From: Ochotona curzoniae
Lineage: Eukaryota; Chordata; Mammalia; Lagomorpha; Ochotonidae
DNA length: 64,000 nucleotides
NCBI RefSeq assembly: GCF_017591425.1
Contig: NW_024464918.1
Span: 10,476,001-10,540,000 of the forward strand
Direction: 5' to 3'
Under the pieces are notes generated by a model. It saw nothing but the letters and a program-made list of their open reading frames with translations, did no database searches and was not told where the DNA came from. Positions 1 to 11,835 of this stretch are shown in pieces (position 1 is the stretch's first letter; each line of letters begins with the position of its first letter). Both the position numbers and the translations under genes were made by a program.

Positions 1-1135
1 TGATTATTCAGATCAGAATGTTAGCTCACCTTTATGCCTACCTACAGAACACAACAATTCTAACGCAGACATAAATGCTAATCTAAGAGGGACAATCCTT
101 TTAAAGAAGGACATAAAGTTACACAATACACATAGTTGGCTTAAAAGCAGCCATCAATTATTAAAGCATTAAGGCTCAACAATAAAAACCCAATTCGATT
201 CTACACAATAAAACAAACTCCTAAACCACAAGTCCTGGGTTAATCTATTAATTTATAGAAGAAACACTGCTAACATAAGTAGCCAAAAGAATGTTTCCTA
301 GTTTATAAGCATAAGCTTATATCAGATTCAGATCAAATGCTCACACACAGTTAACAGTATCTAAATAAATGCATAATTAGTAAGTTTATTAATATTCACT
401 GTTAATCCAACACAGGAATGCAACTTGGAAAAGATTCAAAAGAAGTACAAAGAACTTGGCAAACTAGAGACCTGCTTACCAAAACATCATCTCTAACACT
501 GCAAGTATTAGATGCACCGCCTGCCCAATGATGCAAGGTCAATGTATTCTGACCATACAAAGGTGGCATAATCATTTGTCCCTTATTAGGAACTTGCATC
601 TACAGCAACCTCGAGTGCTTAACTGTCTCTTGCTTACAGTCAGTGAGACTGACCAGCCTGTGAAGAAGCAGGAATGATAAAATAAGAAGAGCCTATGAAA
701 CTAACTAATTAACCCATACAAATAATAATACACTCAACAGAATCCAATAACATGTTTCTGGTTCAGAAAATTTTGCTTGAGATGACCTCAGAGTGCCTTT
801 GAATGATATAAGCGTCAGAAATCATCAACTGGCCTAAATTTATTCATCAAAGGAGCAAGTTATCCTAGAGATAACAACACAATCCTATTTTAGAGTTCCC
901 AAGGGTTTATGACCTCGGTGTTGGATCAGGACACCACAACCATTATTAATGGTTCATTTGTTCAGTAAAATTCCTCTGTGTTCCGAATTCAGACTAGAGT
1001 CACCCAATTCAGTTTCTATGTATTTTACATTTCTCCCAGTACGAAAGGACAAGAGAAAAGGGGCCCATTATGCCCCCAGAGCTCCCAGTATGACGGATGA
1101 AATCTTCTTGACCTAATACCCACTCAATACCCTGC
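1..1135 (+). pseudogene. Mitochondrial 16S rRNA (MT-RNR2) pseudogene, 5' part outside the window
   Basis: Conserved large-subunit rRNA landmarks appear in order. 'aaagcagccatcaatta' is at about 145. 'caccgcctgcccaatga' is at about 516. The 'caaaggtggcataatca' segment is at about 559. 'gataacaacacaatcctat' is at about 871. 'gttggatcagga' is at about 920, and 'cagtacgaaaggacaagag' near 1039 marks the sarcin-ricin and 3'-end region. The domain around 700-830 is shortened and diverged. The copy begins roughly mid-molecule, judged against the mammalian 16S order. It is part of the NUMT and is not a functional rRNA. Confidence 0.92.
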
Positions 1136-1146
1136 CCAAGATCAAG

Positions 1147-1217
1147 GTTCATCAAATGGCAGAGTGTGGTAATCACATAAAACTATATAATCAGAGGTTC
1201 AACCCCTCCTTTTAACA
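1147..1217 (+). pseudogene. Mitochondrial tRNA-Leu(UUR) pseudogene
   Basis: Directly follows the 16S remnant and directly precedes the ND1 start, as in mammalian mtDNA. 'atggcagagtgtggtaatc' is the D-arm region, 'acataaaact' contains the anticodon region, and 'cagaggttcaacccctcc' is the T-arm. The acceptor strand is altered, reading 'gttcatcaaatgg' where mammals usually have a short 'gttaagatgg', so normal folding is unlikely. Confidence 0.9.
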
Positions 1218-2058
1218 ATGTTTCTAATTAGCATATTTGCTCCTAATCTTACCAATTCTCCTGCCTATAGCATTCCTCACTCCTGACAAACAGAAAATCC
1301 TGGTCACATACAGCTTCGTAAAGAATCCAACATTACTGGTACTTGTAAGTTTCTCCAATATCTGGCAGATGAAGATTTTCATTAAGGACCCCTTACAACC
1401 ACTTACCTCATCCTTAGCCCAACTCTAGTGCTAACTATATGAATTCTAATTCCTACACCACACCATCAAACCTGAATTTAGGAGTTCTATTTATCTTAGC
1501 AACATCTAGCTTAGCAATATATTTTATGATCAGACTGAGCATCAAATTCTAAATATGCACTAATTGGTGCACTGCAAGCAGTGGCACAATTTCCTACAAA
1601 ATCACACTGGCTATCATCCTCCTGTCCATTCCTCTAATAAATGGGTCATTTACTCTATCAGCCTTTTTTACTGCCCACAAGTGTATCTCAAACTTGTCAT
1701 CAGCTTGATGATTAGCAATAATAGACTTATTTCTACACTAGCAGAAACAAACCAAGCCCCTGTGAGTTAACAGCAGGGGAAATCCTAATAGTATCAGGAT
1801 GTAACAGAGAGTATGCCACACTGCCATTTGTTCTGCTTTTTCCTGGCTGAATACACAAACAACATTCTTATAGCAAATGTCCTAACAGTCATTGTATGCC
1901 TAGGTGCTTTCCATGATACAATATATCCAGAAATCTTCACCATAAACTTTGCCTACTAATATTTCATAGGAATATCTTGCTTGGCCCTCTTCTTTATCAC
2001 TAGTTATTACTAACTCATTGTCAGATTATCTTACTAACTTTTTACCATAGCATTCACC
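1218..2058 (+). pseudogene. Mitochondrial ND1 pseudogene, broken
   Basis: Begins with an ATG one base after the tRNA-Leu relic. Conceptual fragments in different frames match NADH dehydrogenase subunit 1: an N-terminal hydrophobic segment (1218-1300), the 'FIKDPLQPLTSS' segment (1375-1415), a segment ending 'ILATSS' (1490-1510), the 'STLAETNQAP' motif (1732-1761) and a segment near 1840-1920. The frame shifts several times, and tga/taa/tag codons interrupt it. The match fades after 'accatagcattcacc' (about 2058), close to the ND1 C-terminus. A working protein is excluded. In mitochondria ND1 is a membrane subunit of complex I. Confidence 0.92.
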
Positions 2059-2465
2059 AGAAGGGGTGATCTTATTTTTATGAGTTTTTAATGTATTTCG
2101 TAAATGTATCCTGTTCCCAAATCATATCTTGGTTTCTTGAGAGCAAAGCTTTACCTATCTTTCTTATCTCCATTCCTGGCAAATCAAAGGCCACCAACAC
2201 TCATTGAATAAAATTCAGTCAAGCAACTAGATATAAATTCCACTATACAGTAAATTCAGAGGATAGAAGTAAACATGACCCCAAAAGGAAAGCATGAGCA
2301 AATGAAGAATGTAGGTAATCAAATAAATGTTATGAAATTAAAGTCAATGTCACAGGAATAAGCCAGTAAAGGGCTGATTCTACATTAAAATAAATCAATC
2401 AAGTATTTATCAAAATGACTTCCAGGAATCCTTGAACGAATCCTCTTATTAAAGAAACAGTGTTA
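2059..2465. other. Unassigned AT-rich stretch after the NUMT
   Basis: Non-coding sequence between the NUMT end and the first C-SINE. I see no gene, no clear repeat and no A-rich tail at the NUMT junction. Confidence 0.4.
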
Positions 2466-2778
2466 GGCCCAGCGCAATAGCTCAGCTGGCTGCTAATTCT
2501 CTACCTTGCAAGAGCTAGAACCCACATGGGTGCTGGTTTGTGTCCCAGATGCTTCATATCCCACCCAGCTCCATACTTACAGCAGAGCCCAAAGCCTTGA
2601 GACCCTGCACCTGTATGGGAGACCTGGAAGAAGCTCCTGGCCCCTGGCCATGGATCGCTCAGCTCTGGTCATCACGGACACTTGGAGAATGAACCAGTGC
2701 ATTGAAGATATTTCTTTCTGTCTCTCCTTCTCTCCGTAAATATGCCTCTCCAATAAAAACAAATAAATCTTCGAAACA
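2466..2778 (+). mobile_element. C-SINE (lagomorph tRNA-derived SINE)
   Basis: The head 'ggcccagcgcaatagctcag' is the tRNA-derived part with the polymerase III A-box region. The body has 'cctggaagaagctcctggcc', and the 3' end has 'ctccaataaaaacaaataaa'. Near full length and moderately diverged. The antisense strand is open for 68 codons, which is only a SINE shadow. Confidence 0.88.
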
Positions 2779-3729
2779 AACACTATAAAAGTTCTTGGAA
2801 AGAATTAAGATATTGTTCAATTAAGGTTTAAATATTCAATTTCTGAAGCTACTATCATTTTCATTGAAAGCAAAATAGCATAATGATAATTTAGGCAAAC
2901 ATCTTCATTCGTACATACTGAATTATTAAGGCATGAAAATATTTAATATGTGCAATGTAAAATTTAAAATCTAACAACAAAATTGGGGGGCATGTACTTG
3001 CAGAAACAGATTATTATGAATGTTATTTATACTTATCTTTGGATTTATTTGTTTTAGCATGCATTCTTTTAAAGTTGTGGAAAACAGCATTTGATTAAAG
3101 CTCTAGCTAGAGCAAACAGAGTATTACAATTCTAGTCTGCATAGTACAAAATATACCTCACATTCTTCCTCCAATTCTCAATATTAAAAGTATTATACAT
3201 ATTTAAGAATCTACACCATTTCACTCATTATTTATGCCTTCTAAACCATTGGTTGAGTGATATTCCTTCACAAACTAAGAGCCCTCTGCCAGGGATCATG
3301 CCAACCAACACCTACCCAATGCTCATACATGAGCACCACGCAGAAAGTGGAAATAAAAGATTACCTGTGGAAACAAGCAAATGCAGATCAGCTGCCATTT
3401 GTGACAGCCATGGACCTTGAGAACCTAGACAGACACCTTAAAAACAGCTGTTGAGCTGGACACGGAACAAAAAGCTCTCAGTGCTTTTTAAATGTAGGTC
3501 AGTTGCCTTCCCAGTGCTTTACCGTAGGACTCTTGCCAGTTGCCTACCTCAACCACTACAGTCAATAACCACAGCATCTTTCAGAACCCAAAATGGTGCA
3601 TATTCCAATAAAACAAAATCTCATTTCCTTTCATTTTTACTCACTGCTCACATGCATGGAAACTGCAAAAAGTTTCAGGGTCAAAGAATTCCCAGAATGT
3701 ATTAGAAATTTATCAGATAATAAATGTTG
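2779..3729. other. Unassigned non-coding stretch
   Basis: AT-rich to 3250, then more mixed. Small open frames of 65 and 84 codons (3257-3454 and 3451-3705) have no recognisable motif and look like chance frames. Confidence 0.4.
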
Positions 3730-4049
3730 AGGAGTTGGTGCTGTGATACATCAGGTAAAGCTGCCACCTGCCAATACTGGCATCCCAACTGGGTACCAGT
3801 TCAAACCTTAATTGTTCCACTTCTAATTCAGTTCCATGCTAATGCACATGGGAAAGTGATGGAAAATGATCCAAATCCTTAGGCCCCTGCTACCCACATG
3901 GGAAACCTGCAGTAAGCTCCTGGCTTCCATCTGACCCTGTCCAAGCTGTCACAGCCACTGTGGGGTAAACCAGTAGATGAAGGATCTCTCTATGTCTCTT
4001 TTCAACTCTTCCTTCCAAATAAAAATAAATAAATCTTTTAAAAAAAAAA
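3730..4049 (+). mobile_element. Old C-SINE subfamily copy
   Basis: Shows 'ggagttggtgctgtg' at the head, 'tggcatcccaactgggtacc' in the B-box area, 'ttccatgctaatgcacatgg' in the body, and an A-rich end with 'aataaataaatctttt'. The 'gctaatgc.c.tgggaaag' form is the older, rabbit-shared type rather than the pika-type 'cttgtggcctggg'. Confidence 0.8.
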
Positions 4050-4111
4050 CCAACAGCATCATTCTTACATAAATAAATATTTGCTAAATGAATCAATGAA
4101 TTCCTATAGGA

Positions 4112-4309
4112 CACTGGTTCTCCAACTTAACATAAGACAGAGTTACCTGAAGCATTTACACACACAAAAAGGCTAAAAGAGACTACTCAACCCCAGTTCC
4201 AGTTTCGGTTCAATACATTAGGAATATGGTCCAAGCATATGCTTTTCTAACAAGCGTTTATGTTATGCTAATGTTACTGCCAGGAGGAGACATTCGTCCA
4301 GAGCCACTG
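4112..4309 (+). mobile_element. MER5A-like hAT-Charlie DNA transposon relic
   Basis: The left end 'cactggttctccaac' and right end 'cagagccactg' match decayed hAT-Charlie terminal inverted repeats (cagtggttctcaa... and ...gaaccactg). The interior follows MER5A order: 'agagttacctgaagcat', 'ccagttccagtttcggttca', 'gcttttctaacaag', 'tgctaatgttactgc'. The length of about 198 bp suits this non-autonomous family, which is old and no longer mobile. Confidence 0.78.
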
Positions 4310-5679
4310 CTATTAAAACGAGCTTTTTAAACTCTCCCTTCCCTCAGATAGAAGCTGCTCCCATAAAGAACACAGCACTCTGCTGTCCTTTTGCAGAAGT
4401 CACTTGTTGGGCCTTATTGTTTACTTGACAAAAATCTTATTGTGCTATTACTGACGTTTAAAGTGAAGTTTATATATTACTCCAAACTCAGAAAGTTTTT
4501 CATCAACCAGGCAAGCTCCTTCCTATAGATTTGATTCTCTATCAAACCCCGTCTTCACAGAGGAAGCTGGAATTTTGTATTAGCAGCCTGACATACTCCT
4601 CCAGTTTTCAAATATCCACTATCTCTATGTAGCACAATTGCTTCCTGCGGCATGTCTGCCTCCCGAGAAATCAGGTGCCTCATGTGCAGCAGAAATTGAT
4701 TTGAATGAAAGTGTTTATGAGAGGCAAATGTGGTACCCAAATTTATCTCCCAGTGACGACTTCACAATCTGAAAATTTCCAACCTCTCCCTCTCGTGAGC
4801 TGCCTGAAATTGCAGTTCTTCAAGTCAAGAACACCTGTTTAGTGTTTTTTTCTCTTCACCCTCCCTGGTAAACAGAGCCACTAGGAAAACAGGATCTGAA
4901 GGTTTTAATGAATGAGAAACACAAAGTATTGACATATTTCAGTACAATATGCCACTCTTCCCCTGTCTCCCTAATGAGGTAAGATCAAAAAGGAAGAAGA
5001 CAGTTGTGATATTGGGCTCTGGAGTTTGTTTCTAAAGTGCTGCAAATGAGCTTGGATTGAGTATCATTCTTCTGGGTATCGTTATAAGCAATTTGCACAT
5101 CACTGTGAAACAGCATATTCAGACATGACTTTGGTAAGTGAGCAGCTAAAGGTTTGATGTTCAGCAGCAGGTATTGTTCCAAATAACTCTATCTCGATTA
5201 TACAACACTCTTGCAAATAAAGACTCCACTTTGTACCTTTACTGCTGGGTCAGATCTAACTACACAAGCAAAAAATAATAATGAAAAGAAAAAGAAAAAG
5301 GAAATGAAAAATGAAAACCACCACCACCGACAAAAAAGACCTGAATCGCTTTGAATCTTATGGGGTCCAACCGTTTTTGAACCACCTTGTCTATAAAAAA
5401 TATACACATCAGAGAACAAAAAAGAAAAAGATGAGCCATGGCTAAGTGGGATGAAATATCAGCAGTGACCCGAGAGTCATATAATCCTTCTTCACTGATA
5501 AAAAGTTTCAAAGCACCTTTTCCTGCTGGTCACTCAACCAGGAGCAAGTATTTCTTCGATGGTGAGCTAAAGTCTCTCAGTTTCTGCATATTTTGTAGAA
5601 CTTTTCCAGTAAGTAAAGTAAGCAAACAGGTCATCGAATAAATAACTTCACAAATACAAGAAAAGTGCACAAACTGGTC
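4310..5679. other. Unassigned non-coding stretch
   Basis: Single-copy-looking sequence with an A/G-rich run at 5279-5315. No gene, RNA or repeat family was recognised. Overlapping frames at 5198-5511 are low-complexity (Phe/Ser-rich) readings of the purine run. Confidence 0.4.
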
Positions 5680-5948
5680 AGGAATTGTGGCATGGCTACT
5701 TTAGCTGCTACCTGGGAAATCACATTCCAAATGTGCCATGTGCCAATCTGCTTCTAGTTGAGCGTGAGGGTTCTACCCTTCTCCAGGGATGATGGTTCAA
5801 GTCAGATCTGAACGAAGCTCCTGGATGCTGGCTTCAGCCTGATGTGACACATGGGAAGTGAACCAGAAAAAGGAAGATAGATCTCCCTGTTTTTCCTCTC
5901 TGTTTATGACTCTACATGTCAAATAAAATAAAACAATCTATAAAAAAA
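5680..5948 (+). mobile_element. Highly diverged C-SINE
   Basis: Retains 'attgtggcatggctact' at the head, 'aagctcctggatgctggctt' in the body and the 'caaataaaataaaacaat' tail. The middle is rearranged relative to other copies, so this is an old insertion. Confidence 0.65.
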
Positions 5949-6302
5949 TTCATCAAAAAGATTTCAGCAAAAGGAATTTTATTTAACCAATGAATCAGAA
6001 ATTTTAAATAGTGGTCTGAAAGTTCTGTGGCTTTATAATGCTAAAAATCAGGTAATTAAAACTAAAGAAAGGAATAATGGTGGTCTATGCAGAATTAGAA
6101 AAATTTTTTAGCCCAAAAGCATCATAGATGAGTTACCAAATTAAAGTGAGATCTTATAAAGCTCAGAATTCCTTACAAAAATATGAGCTTTATTTGCTAC
6201 TACAGGTCCAGAAAACCTGGATTTATCAAGTAATTACTTCACTAGGGACAAAAAAAAACCCTATTAAAATCTCTTTACATTTCTTATTTAATTTTTTTAC
6301 TT

Positions 6303-6612
6303 CAGTTTTTATTATTATTTTTATAATCGAAGAGAAACAGTCTCCCAAGCATTAGTTCATGTTGCAAATGTTCTTTGGCGACCTGAGCCAGCCCAGGCCA
6401 AAATCTATACGGGAATACAAATTATGTCTCCCACTTGGGAAGCAGAGGCCCCAATTCTTCAGCCATCATTTGCTGCTATCCAGGGTATAACATAAGGAAA
6501 CTATGAGAAACACCAGCAGCAGAGCCTGGTCTTGACCCAAGGAACTGGGATATGGCATGTGGCATTCAGAGCAGCATCCTAACCAGTTAGGCGAATGCTC
6601 ACCTCATCCTAC
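6303..6612 (-). mobile_element. Old C-SINE, reverse orientation
   Basis: On the minus strand the copy starts near 6612 and runs to a T-rich (tail) region at 6303-6330. Recognisable parts on the plus strand are 'cttgggaagcagaggcccc', 'gacccaaggaactgggatat' and 'catcctaaccagttaggcga', which is the complement of the tRNA-like head. Strongly diverged. Confidence 0.62.
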
Positions 6613-8104
6613 CTAAACCTGAAATATGAAGATCAATCTGGCTTCCTTACCTAACCCCAGCTGCTCACTTCAAGGACTCGAACACATGTCCTGAGATGCT
6701 ACTGACATGGATAATAATATTTAGTAGAGTTCCTTTCGTTGATAGTAAAACCAAGACTTACCAAAGACAGCCTATGTGCTACCTAAATGTTTCTTAATTA
6801 TCTTTTACCACTTAAAAAAAAAAGGTGATTGTCAAAATGAAAGTAAGTCGCATGCTTTTCTTTTGTAGGAAAAAAAAATCCAAATTTGTAGCTTTTTGTG
6901 AGATAACAATATATTAAAATAGCAAAAATACTTTGCCTGTCCCTTCAAGGTAAAGGCAAACATTACAATGACTAAGTAGCAAGCACTTTCCAAAAGGGGA
7001 AGAAAGCCACAAAGAGAAGATTTAGAATATCAATGTTTGGAAACTTTTCCATTAAGAAATGTTAATAGAAATTATATAAATATGTCATGAATTTTAAAAA
7101 AATAACTCAAATTTAAAGATGGAATGTTGTCACTTTTAAATAATCGTTCTAAGAGCTTCAAACAATTTGGACCTGATTGCTAATCATGAAAATCCTTGTT
7201 TGATTAACACTCAAAATTAATTTAATTTGCAAGAAAAATTGGTTACTGCTAAAGATGGTGTAAATTTTTCAATCCCTCCCCTAAGCTCACATTATTTCAA
7301 AAACATACTCTCTCATGTATATTGCAAGAGGAAACATTTTTGGCTGTAACATACATATAAGCATCAAAATACTCTAGATATATTCCAAGTTATTCCATTT
7401 ATTATATCAAAGAGTCATGTCAATATTCCCATCATGATGGACAATTTTATCACATCACTGAAACTATTACATTTTTACTAAGGAATGCGAGCTTGAAATT
7501 CAATGCAAGTATATTGAACATGTTACAATTTTATTTGTTTCATCTTCTACCCATCACTTTAAACTTACTTATACATGTTTACAAATTTATACACTACTAG
7601 CCAATTTTATATGAACAAAAAATAAAAATGAAATAAAACTGTATCTGTGTGCATATTTACTTGTATTACCAGATTGAATAATCAAAAGAGCTCGCGAGGG
7701 CCACCTTGCTGAAAAGGCTACTAATGAATGATCTGTTTGGAAATTAGTCTGTCGATACAGATTAGGATGCCTGCAAACTTGAGAAACCAAATGCAGAGAA
7801 CAAAGCCAAAGGATACTGTCGTAATTCCAGTAAGCAGGTGTGAAATAAGAGAGTCACAAAGTTATCCAAAAGAAGGAACGGCTATAACAGGAACTACGTT
7901 AGGCAGAATAATGCTCTCACAAAGATATCCATGTTCTAAATTCTCAAGTACGTGAAAATATTGCATAGCTAGAAAAAAATTAATGTTGCAAATAAAATCA
8001 AGAGTGCTAATTTGATATTAGTAAGAAGGGATTGTTCTGGACTATCCTGGGTAGCTCAAATAATCCCAAAAGACGTCAAGTACGAAAGATCTTTTGATAA
8101 GTCA
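6613..8104. other. AT-rich non-coding stretch
   Basis: No gene found. The segment 7150-7245 contains closely spaced ATTA/TAATTT homeodomain-type cores ('gattgctaatcatgaaaat', 'aaaattaatttaatttgc') and could be a weak candidate regulatory element. The rest holds nothing I recognise. Confidence 0.35.
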
Positions 8105-8255
8105 TTTTGTGGGTTGCCTAGCAGTTACACACTTACATCCCAACACCTGAGTGCCCGGGTTTGCTTCCAACCTCCAGGAACTGGCTCCAGCTTCTAGCTA
8201 ATGTAGAGTCTGACACAAAACAGCAATGGCTCAAGTCACCGAGTTTCTTTTATCC
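8105..8255 (+). mobile_element. Old C-SINE fragment, tail missing
   Basis: 'cacttacatcccaacacctg', 'gtgcccgggtttgcttcc', 'ctccagcttctagctaatg' and 'caatggctcaagtcacc' follow the older C-SINE order (head/B-box, 'gctaatg', 'gatggctcaagt'). The 3' half is lost or unrecognisable. Confidence 0.5.
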
Positions 8256-9012
8256 ATGCGGGAGAAGTGGATTAACTGCCCAGATCCAGGCTTTATTCCC
8301 ATCCCAGCTCAGGCCCTGTGAGACTTAGAGGGACCAACCAAAAGGGCCTATCTCTCTTCATGTCCCTCTGCCTGTTGAATAACTTTTTTAAACATTTAAG
8401 AGGAAGATTTAATCGCAGTGAAAGTCATTTCAGACGACTGACCCCAAGAACAGTACAGTTTATAAAGCTGTGTGGTTTTAAACCACCAACTTGGCATAAT
8501 GAGTTGGAACAGCCATAGGGAATGAGTGTAGGTGTTACAGAAGGAACAGGATTCATCTCAGAGAAGAGTAGGGAAGTAAAGAAAGAGCAAATCAAGTTGA
8601 CATTTGTAGAAACCATTTTGATACACATATATGAAGATTCTTTTTTAAAAACTTGACGTATAGGATTAAAAGATAAGATTACTTTGGTCCAAAAATATTT
8701 TTTAAATGTATGCATGGAAAAGATTCTAAAACTTCATAGAATTGCATATCATGAAAAACATGCATGGATTTCAAAATGTTTTTACATCAAAATAAACATA
8801 ACTTTTAGTTTCCACAAACTTTTCGAAGCACCTACCTGCACATGTATAGTTCTTTAGCACAAAGCCCAAGAAGGTATATACTGTCAAAGGATGGGAATTT
8901 TTAAACATTCTTGTCATGTCTTGCAAAACTGCTAGTACTACATGTTGAGAAAGTACAACCGAACTATGTAAACAAAATAATTAATACTTCTGCTTTTAAA
9001 ATGATGGAACTT
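8256..9012. other. Unassigned non-coding stretch
   Basis: No recognised gene or repeat. A 96-codon minus-strand frame (8425-8715) has no motif I know and is probably chance. Confidence 0.35.
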
Positions 9013-9314
9013 GGGCCTGGAATCATGGCTCAGTGGCTAAATCCTCACCTTGAAAGTGGCGGGATCCCAAATGGGTGCCAGTTCACATCCTGGATGCTCC
9101 ACTTCCCTACCCAACTTTCTTGGTCCACAGCTTTGGAACCCTGCATTCATGCGGAGAACCAGAGGAAGCTTCTGGATTCTGGCTTCGAATCAGCTCAGCT
9201 CTGGCTGATGTGGCCATACAGGGAGAGAACAAGCAGACAAAAGATTTTTCTCTGTCTCTATGTAAATCTGATCTGCCTTTCCAGTAAAAATAAATAAATC
9301 TTTAAAAATAAAAC
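9013..9314 (+). mobile_element. C-SINE with target-site duplication
   Basis: Full-length copy from 'gggcctggaatcatggctca' to 'aataaataaatctttaaaaa'. It is bracketed by a 15-bp direct repeat with 13 matches ('aaaatgatggaactt' at 8998-9012, 'aaaacgatggtactt' at 9310-9324). This shows insertion by L1-type target-primed reverse transcription. Confidence 0.9.
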
Positions 9315-9399
9315 GATGGTACTTACAAGCAAGAGAAAAAAGTGCTGAACAATGACACAGATAATAGAATAGTAGATACATTAATGAAGTGGATGTAAT

Positions 9400-9965
9400 T
9401 AAGATCAAGAATTAAAAGACAAACATAATGAAAGGAAAAACAGATGATTTAAGATCTAAATGAAATTGCTATTCATAAAAATACAATTCTGAACTGAAAA
9501 AATGACTAGAAAAACTTACCAGTAGTGTGTGCTCTGCAGAAAAAAAAAGATCAGTGAACTTGAAGACATATTAGCAAGAAAGATTAATACTGAACATAGA
9601 AAAATTTTTTTAGAATCTAAACAGGATCATAGTAATTTACAAGAAAATACGAAGCAGAAAAATAGTGGCAAGGACCAAAATAGCCTTTGAAGAAATAATG
9701 ACCAAACCCTTTCCAAAGTTGAGGACAACTTTCAACCCAGATACCTAAAAAGATCAACAAACCTCAAGCAAACACGTATCATAAAATAAAAACATATCAA
9801 TGGCTATAGGGGTCAAACTGCTGAGAAATATATCAATGGATAAAACTTTGAAGGCAGCCAAAGAAAAATAAGTTAAAGGATAGAAAAAAAAATTATCAAA
9901 GATCACTCATCAGAAACCACGCAGCATGAATGCTAACGTAATGACATTTTTAAAGACTATAAATA
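9400..9965 (+). mobile_element. Ancient L1/HAL1-like fragment (ORF1 region)
   Basis: 'gtcaaactgctgagaaat', 'tttgaaggcagccaaagaa' and 'cactcatcagaaaccacg' followed by 'acatttttaaagact' match the order in the ORF1-side sequence of old mammalian L1 or HAL1 elements. The upstream purine-rich part (9400-9720), with 'cagtgaacttgaagacat', fits the coiled-coil coding part. No open frame survives. Exact family not determined. Confidence 0.6.
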
Positions 9966-11834
9966 CGGCATCTGAGGCAATGATCACGTTGGATGTTGGC
10001 AACATGAAAAAAAAAGAAAAAATAGTTATTTGATTCTTGACAAAAGTATACAAACAATCCAACATCTATTTTTTGCCAAAAGTAATAGATCATGGTGTAA
10101 CATATTAGCCACTTAGATGCAAAACTCAGTTTGTAAGGAACATAGTGGGTAAAGGCACGCCAGCAAACAACAGTTACAATCAGCAAAATCGAGCATGAGA
10201 GAGACACCCAAGGATGAAGAACAGCTGCTTGATGAAGAAACAGAGTGAGAACATACAGAGAGACTGACGAGACACAGCAACCACATCCAGATGGGCATTA
10301 TATGTGGATATTGATTTTTAACAGAAAAATTAATCCAATCTTTAAAACTATGCTAACTGGGTATTTAAAGCCAGAGATACACATTGAAATGGCTAGGGCA
10401 TTGGCAATCTGTTTATTGAAGAATCAAGAGTGTACAATGTACAAATAAAACCAGAGTGGTCACCATCAGCTGAGTCCTATTCTAGCTGCGTAAAAGATAC
10501 ACGTGGACTAAGTATTCTCTATTTTTATTCACACATTTACAGGATAAAGATATTTCCAAGAAAATGAATAAACACAATAACAAGGTCACAGGGGCATGAC
10601 AGGGTGTCCAAGTCCATTGGAGAGCAATAAATGCTGTTCCTACCCCAGAACAGCTACATAAAACACTGCGGAGAAGACAACATTGACACTGACCTAAAAG
10701 ACAAGGTGGGGTAGGGGTACATGTTGGTAAGGAGTAGCCCAAGTAAAACATGTAGACAACAGAAATGAGAAAGGCAGAAACGGACTGGTTAGAACTAACA
10801 GGCTACTCATCGTGTTTCCTAATTAAAACCTAACAACCGACTAGATAACTCGTGCATTCTTCCAGTAGATATTAGAAGAGTATGCACACCAGCCAGCCCA
10901 TGCGTCAACAATGAGTTTTACTTCTCCCACAAACACAGGCACTGTCGTGTCCTTGTATCTTCCCTCCTTCCTCCCTATCCAATTCACCCCCTCGAAGTTC
11001 ATCTGAGAAGTCATTTTTTTCAAATAAATCACCACCTGCTTCGAGCCTCCCAGGCACCTGCAGCACCACCACCACTTCTGCTCTTGTCACAGCCATCCTC
11101 ATTACCTGTCTCCGTTTCCCTACTCACAGTGTCACCATCCTTGCCTTCAAAGAGCTTTTGCTCAACACCTGCAAGACGGGGGCGAAAGAGCAGAGAAAGC
11201 CAGATAAAAAGATACCCGCACATGCAGGAGGTTATTTTGCTTCTGCACAACGTCCATTGTCATCCTCAGCGCGAGGAGAGCCGAGAAGCGTCTAGGGGCT
11301 TGTAGTTAGCATTTGGGGCCCCTTACAGCACATCTCCTTAGCTACCCACTATGCAATACTGCTCCCCCTAACAACCTCATTATTGATTTTTGTTGATGTT
11401 AGGAATGAATCACTGGTCAAAAAATACAATATCAAATAGGAAAAGTGTCCCCCATTCATACCCAATTGTGGATATTGAAAAGATATTCACCTGCCTTGTA
11501 TCTGTAACATAAGGATGAGTATACAGGAAACATCTCATCAAATCTCCAAGTTTTCCCTGAAAAGCCATCCTCCTCCAGGATAAATCTCAACAGCCACAGG
11601 AACAATTTCTCCAGGGACTTCATGTCTTAGTACTGATTTTCTCTTTACAGAAAGAGATCCTAAGAGCTAATTTCATTTTTCATTTCACTAGCAGAGCCAG
11701 GATATTTTCTCCAAACTATTTTTCTTTCCACTGTGTCAGATTATTTCTCATCATCCAGTGTGCATATGTCCATATGGTTGACTGAATAAATCAAACTTAC
11801 CCAAATGGGACAGGATGGGGGGCAGAAGAGGGTA
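9966..11834. other. Unassigned non-coding stretch
   Basis: No gene recognised. Overlapping frames on both strands around 10905-11305 arise from a short pyrimidine/purine-biased, less AT-rich segment and resemble no known protein. Part of 10940-11160 might be an L2-like relic, but I cannot support that. Confidence 0.35.
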
Positions 11835-11835
11835 A

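Larger units (their letters stand above)
1..2058 (+). pseudogene. NUMT: nuclear copy of mitochondrial 16S rRNA - tRNA-Leu(UUR) - ND1
   Basis: A continuous, collinear but degraded copy of mammalian mitochondrial DNA. It starts inside 16S rRNA at the left edge and ends in the last part of ND1 at about 2058. Gene order and strand match the mitochondrial heavy-strand transcript. Substitutions and indels occur throughout, and ND1 carries stops and frameshifts under both the nuclear and the mitochondrial code, so it is inactive. There is no poly(A) tail and the segment crosses gene boundaries including a tRNA, which fits DNA-mediated integration of a mitochondrial fragment. The true left end lies outside the window. 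Confidence 0.93.

Noticed and set aside
1237..1770. Open frames with ND1-like peptides
   Set aside because: These are pieces of the broken mitochondrial ND1 copy, not a nuclear gene.
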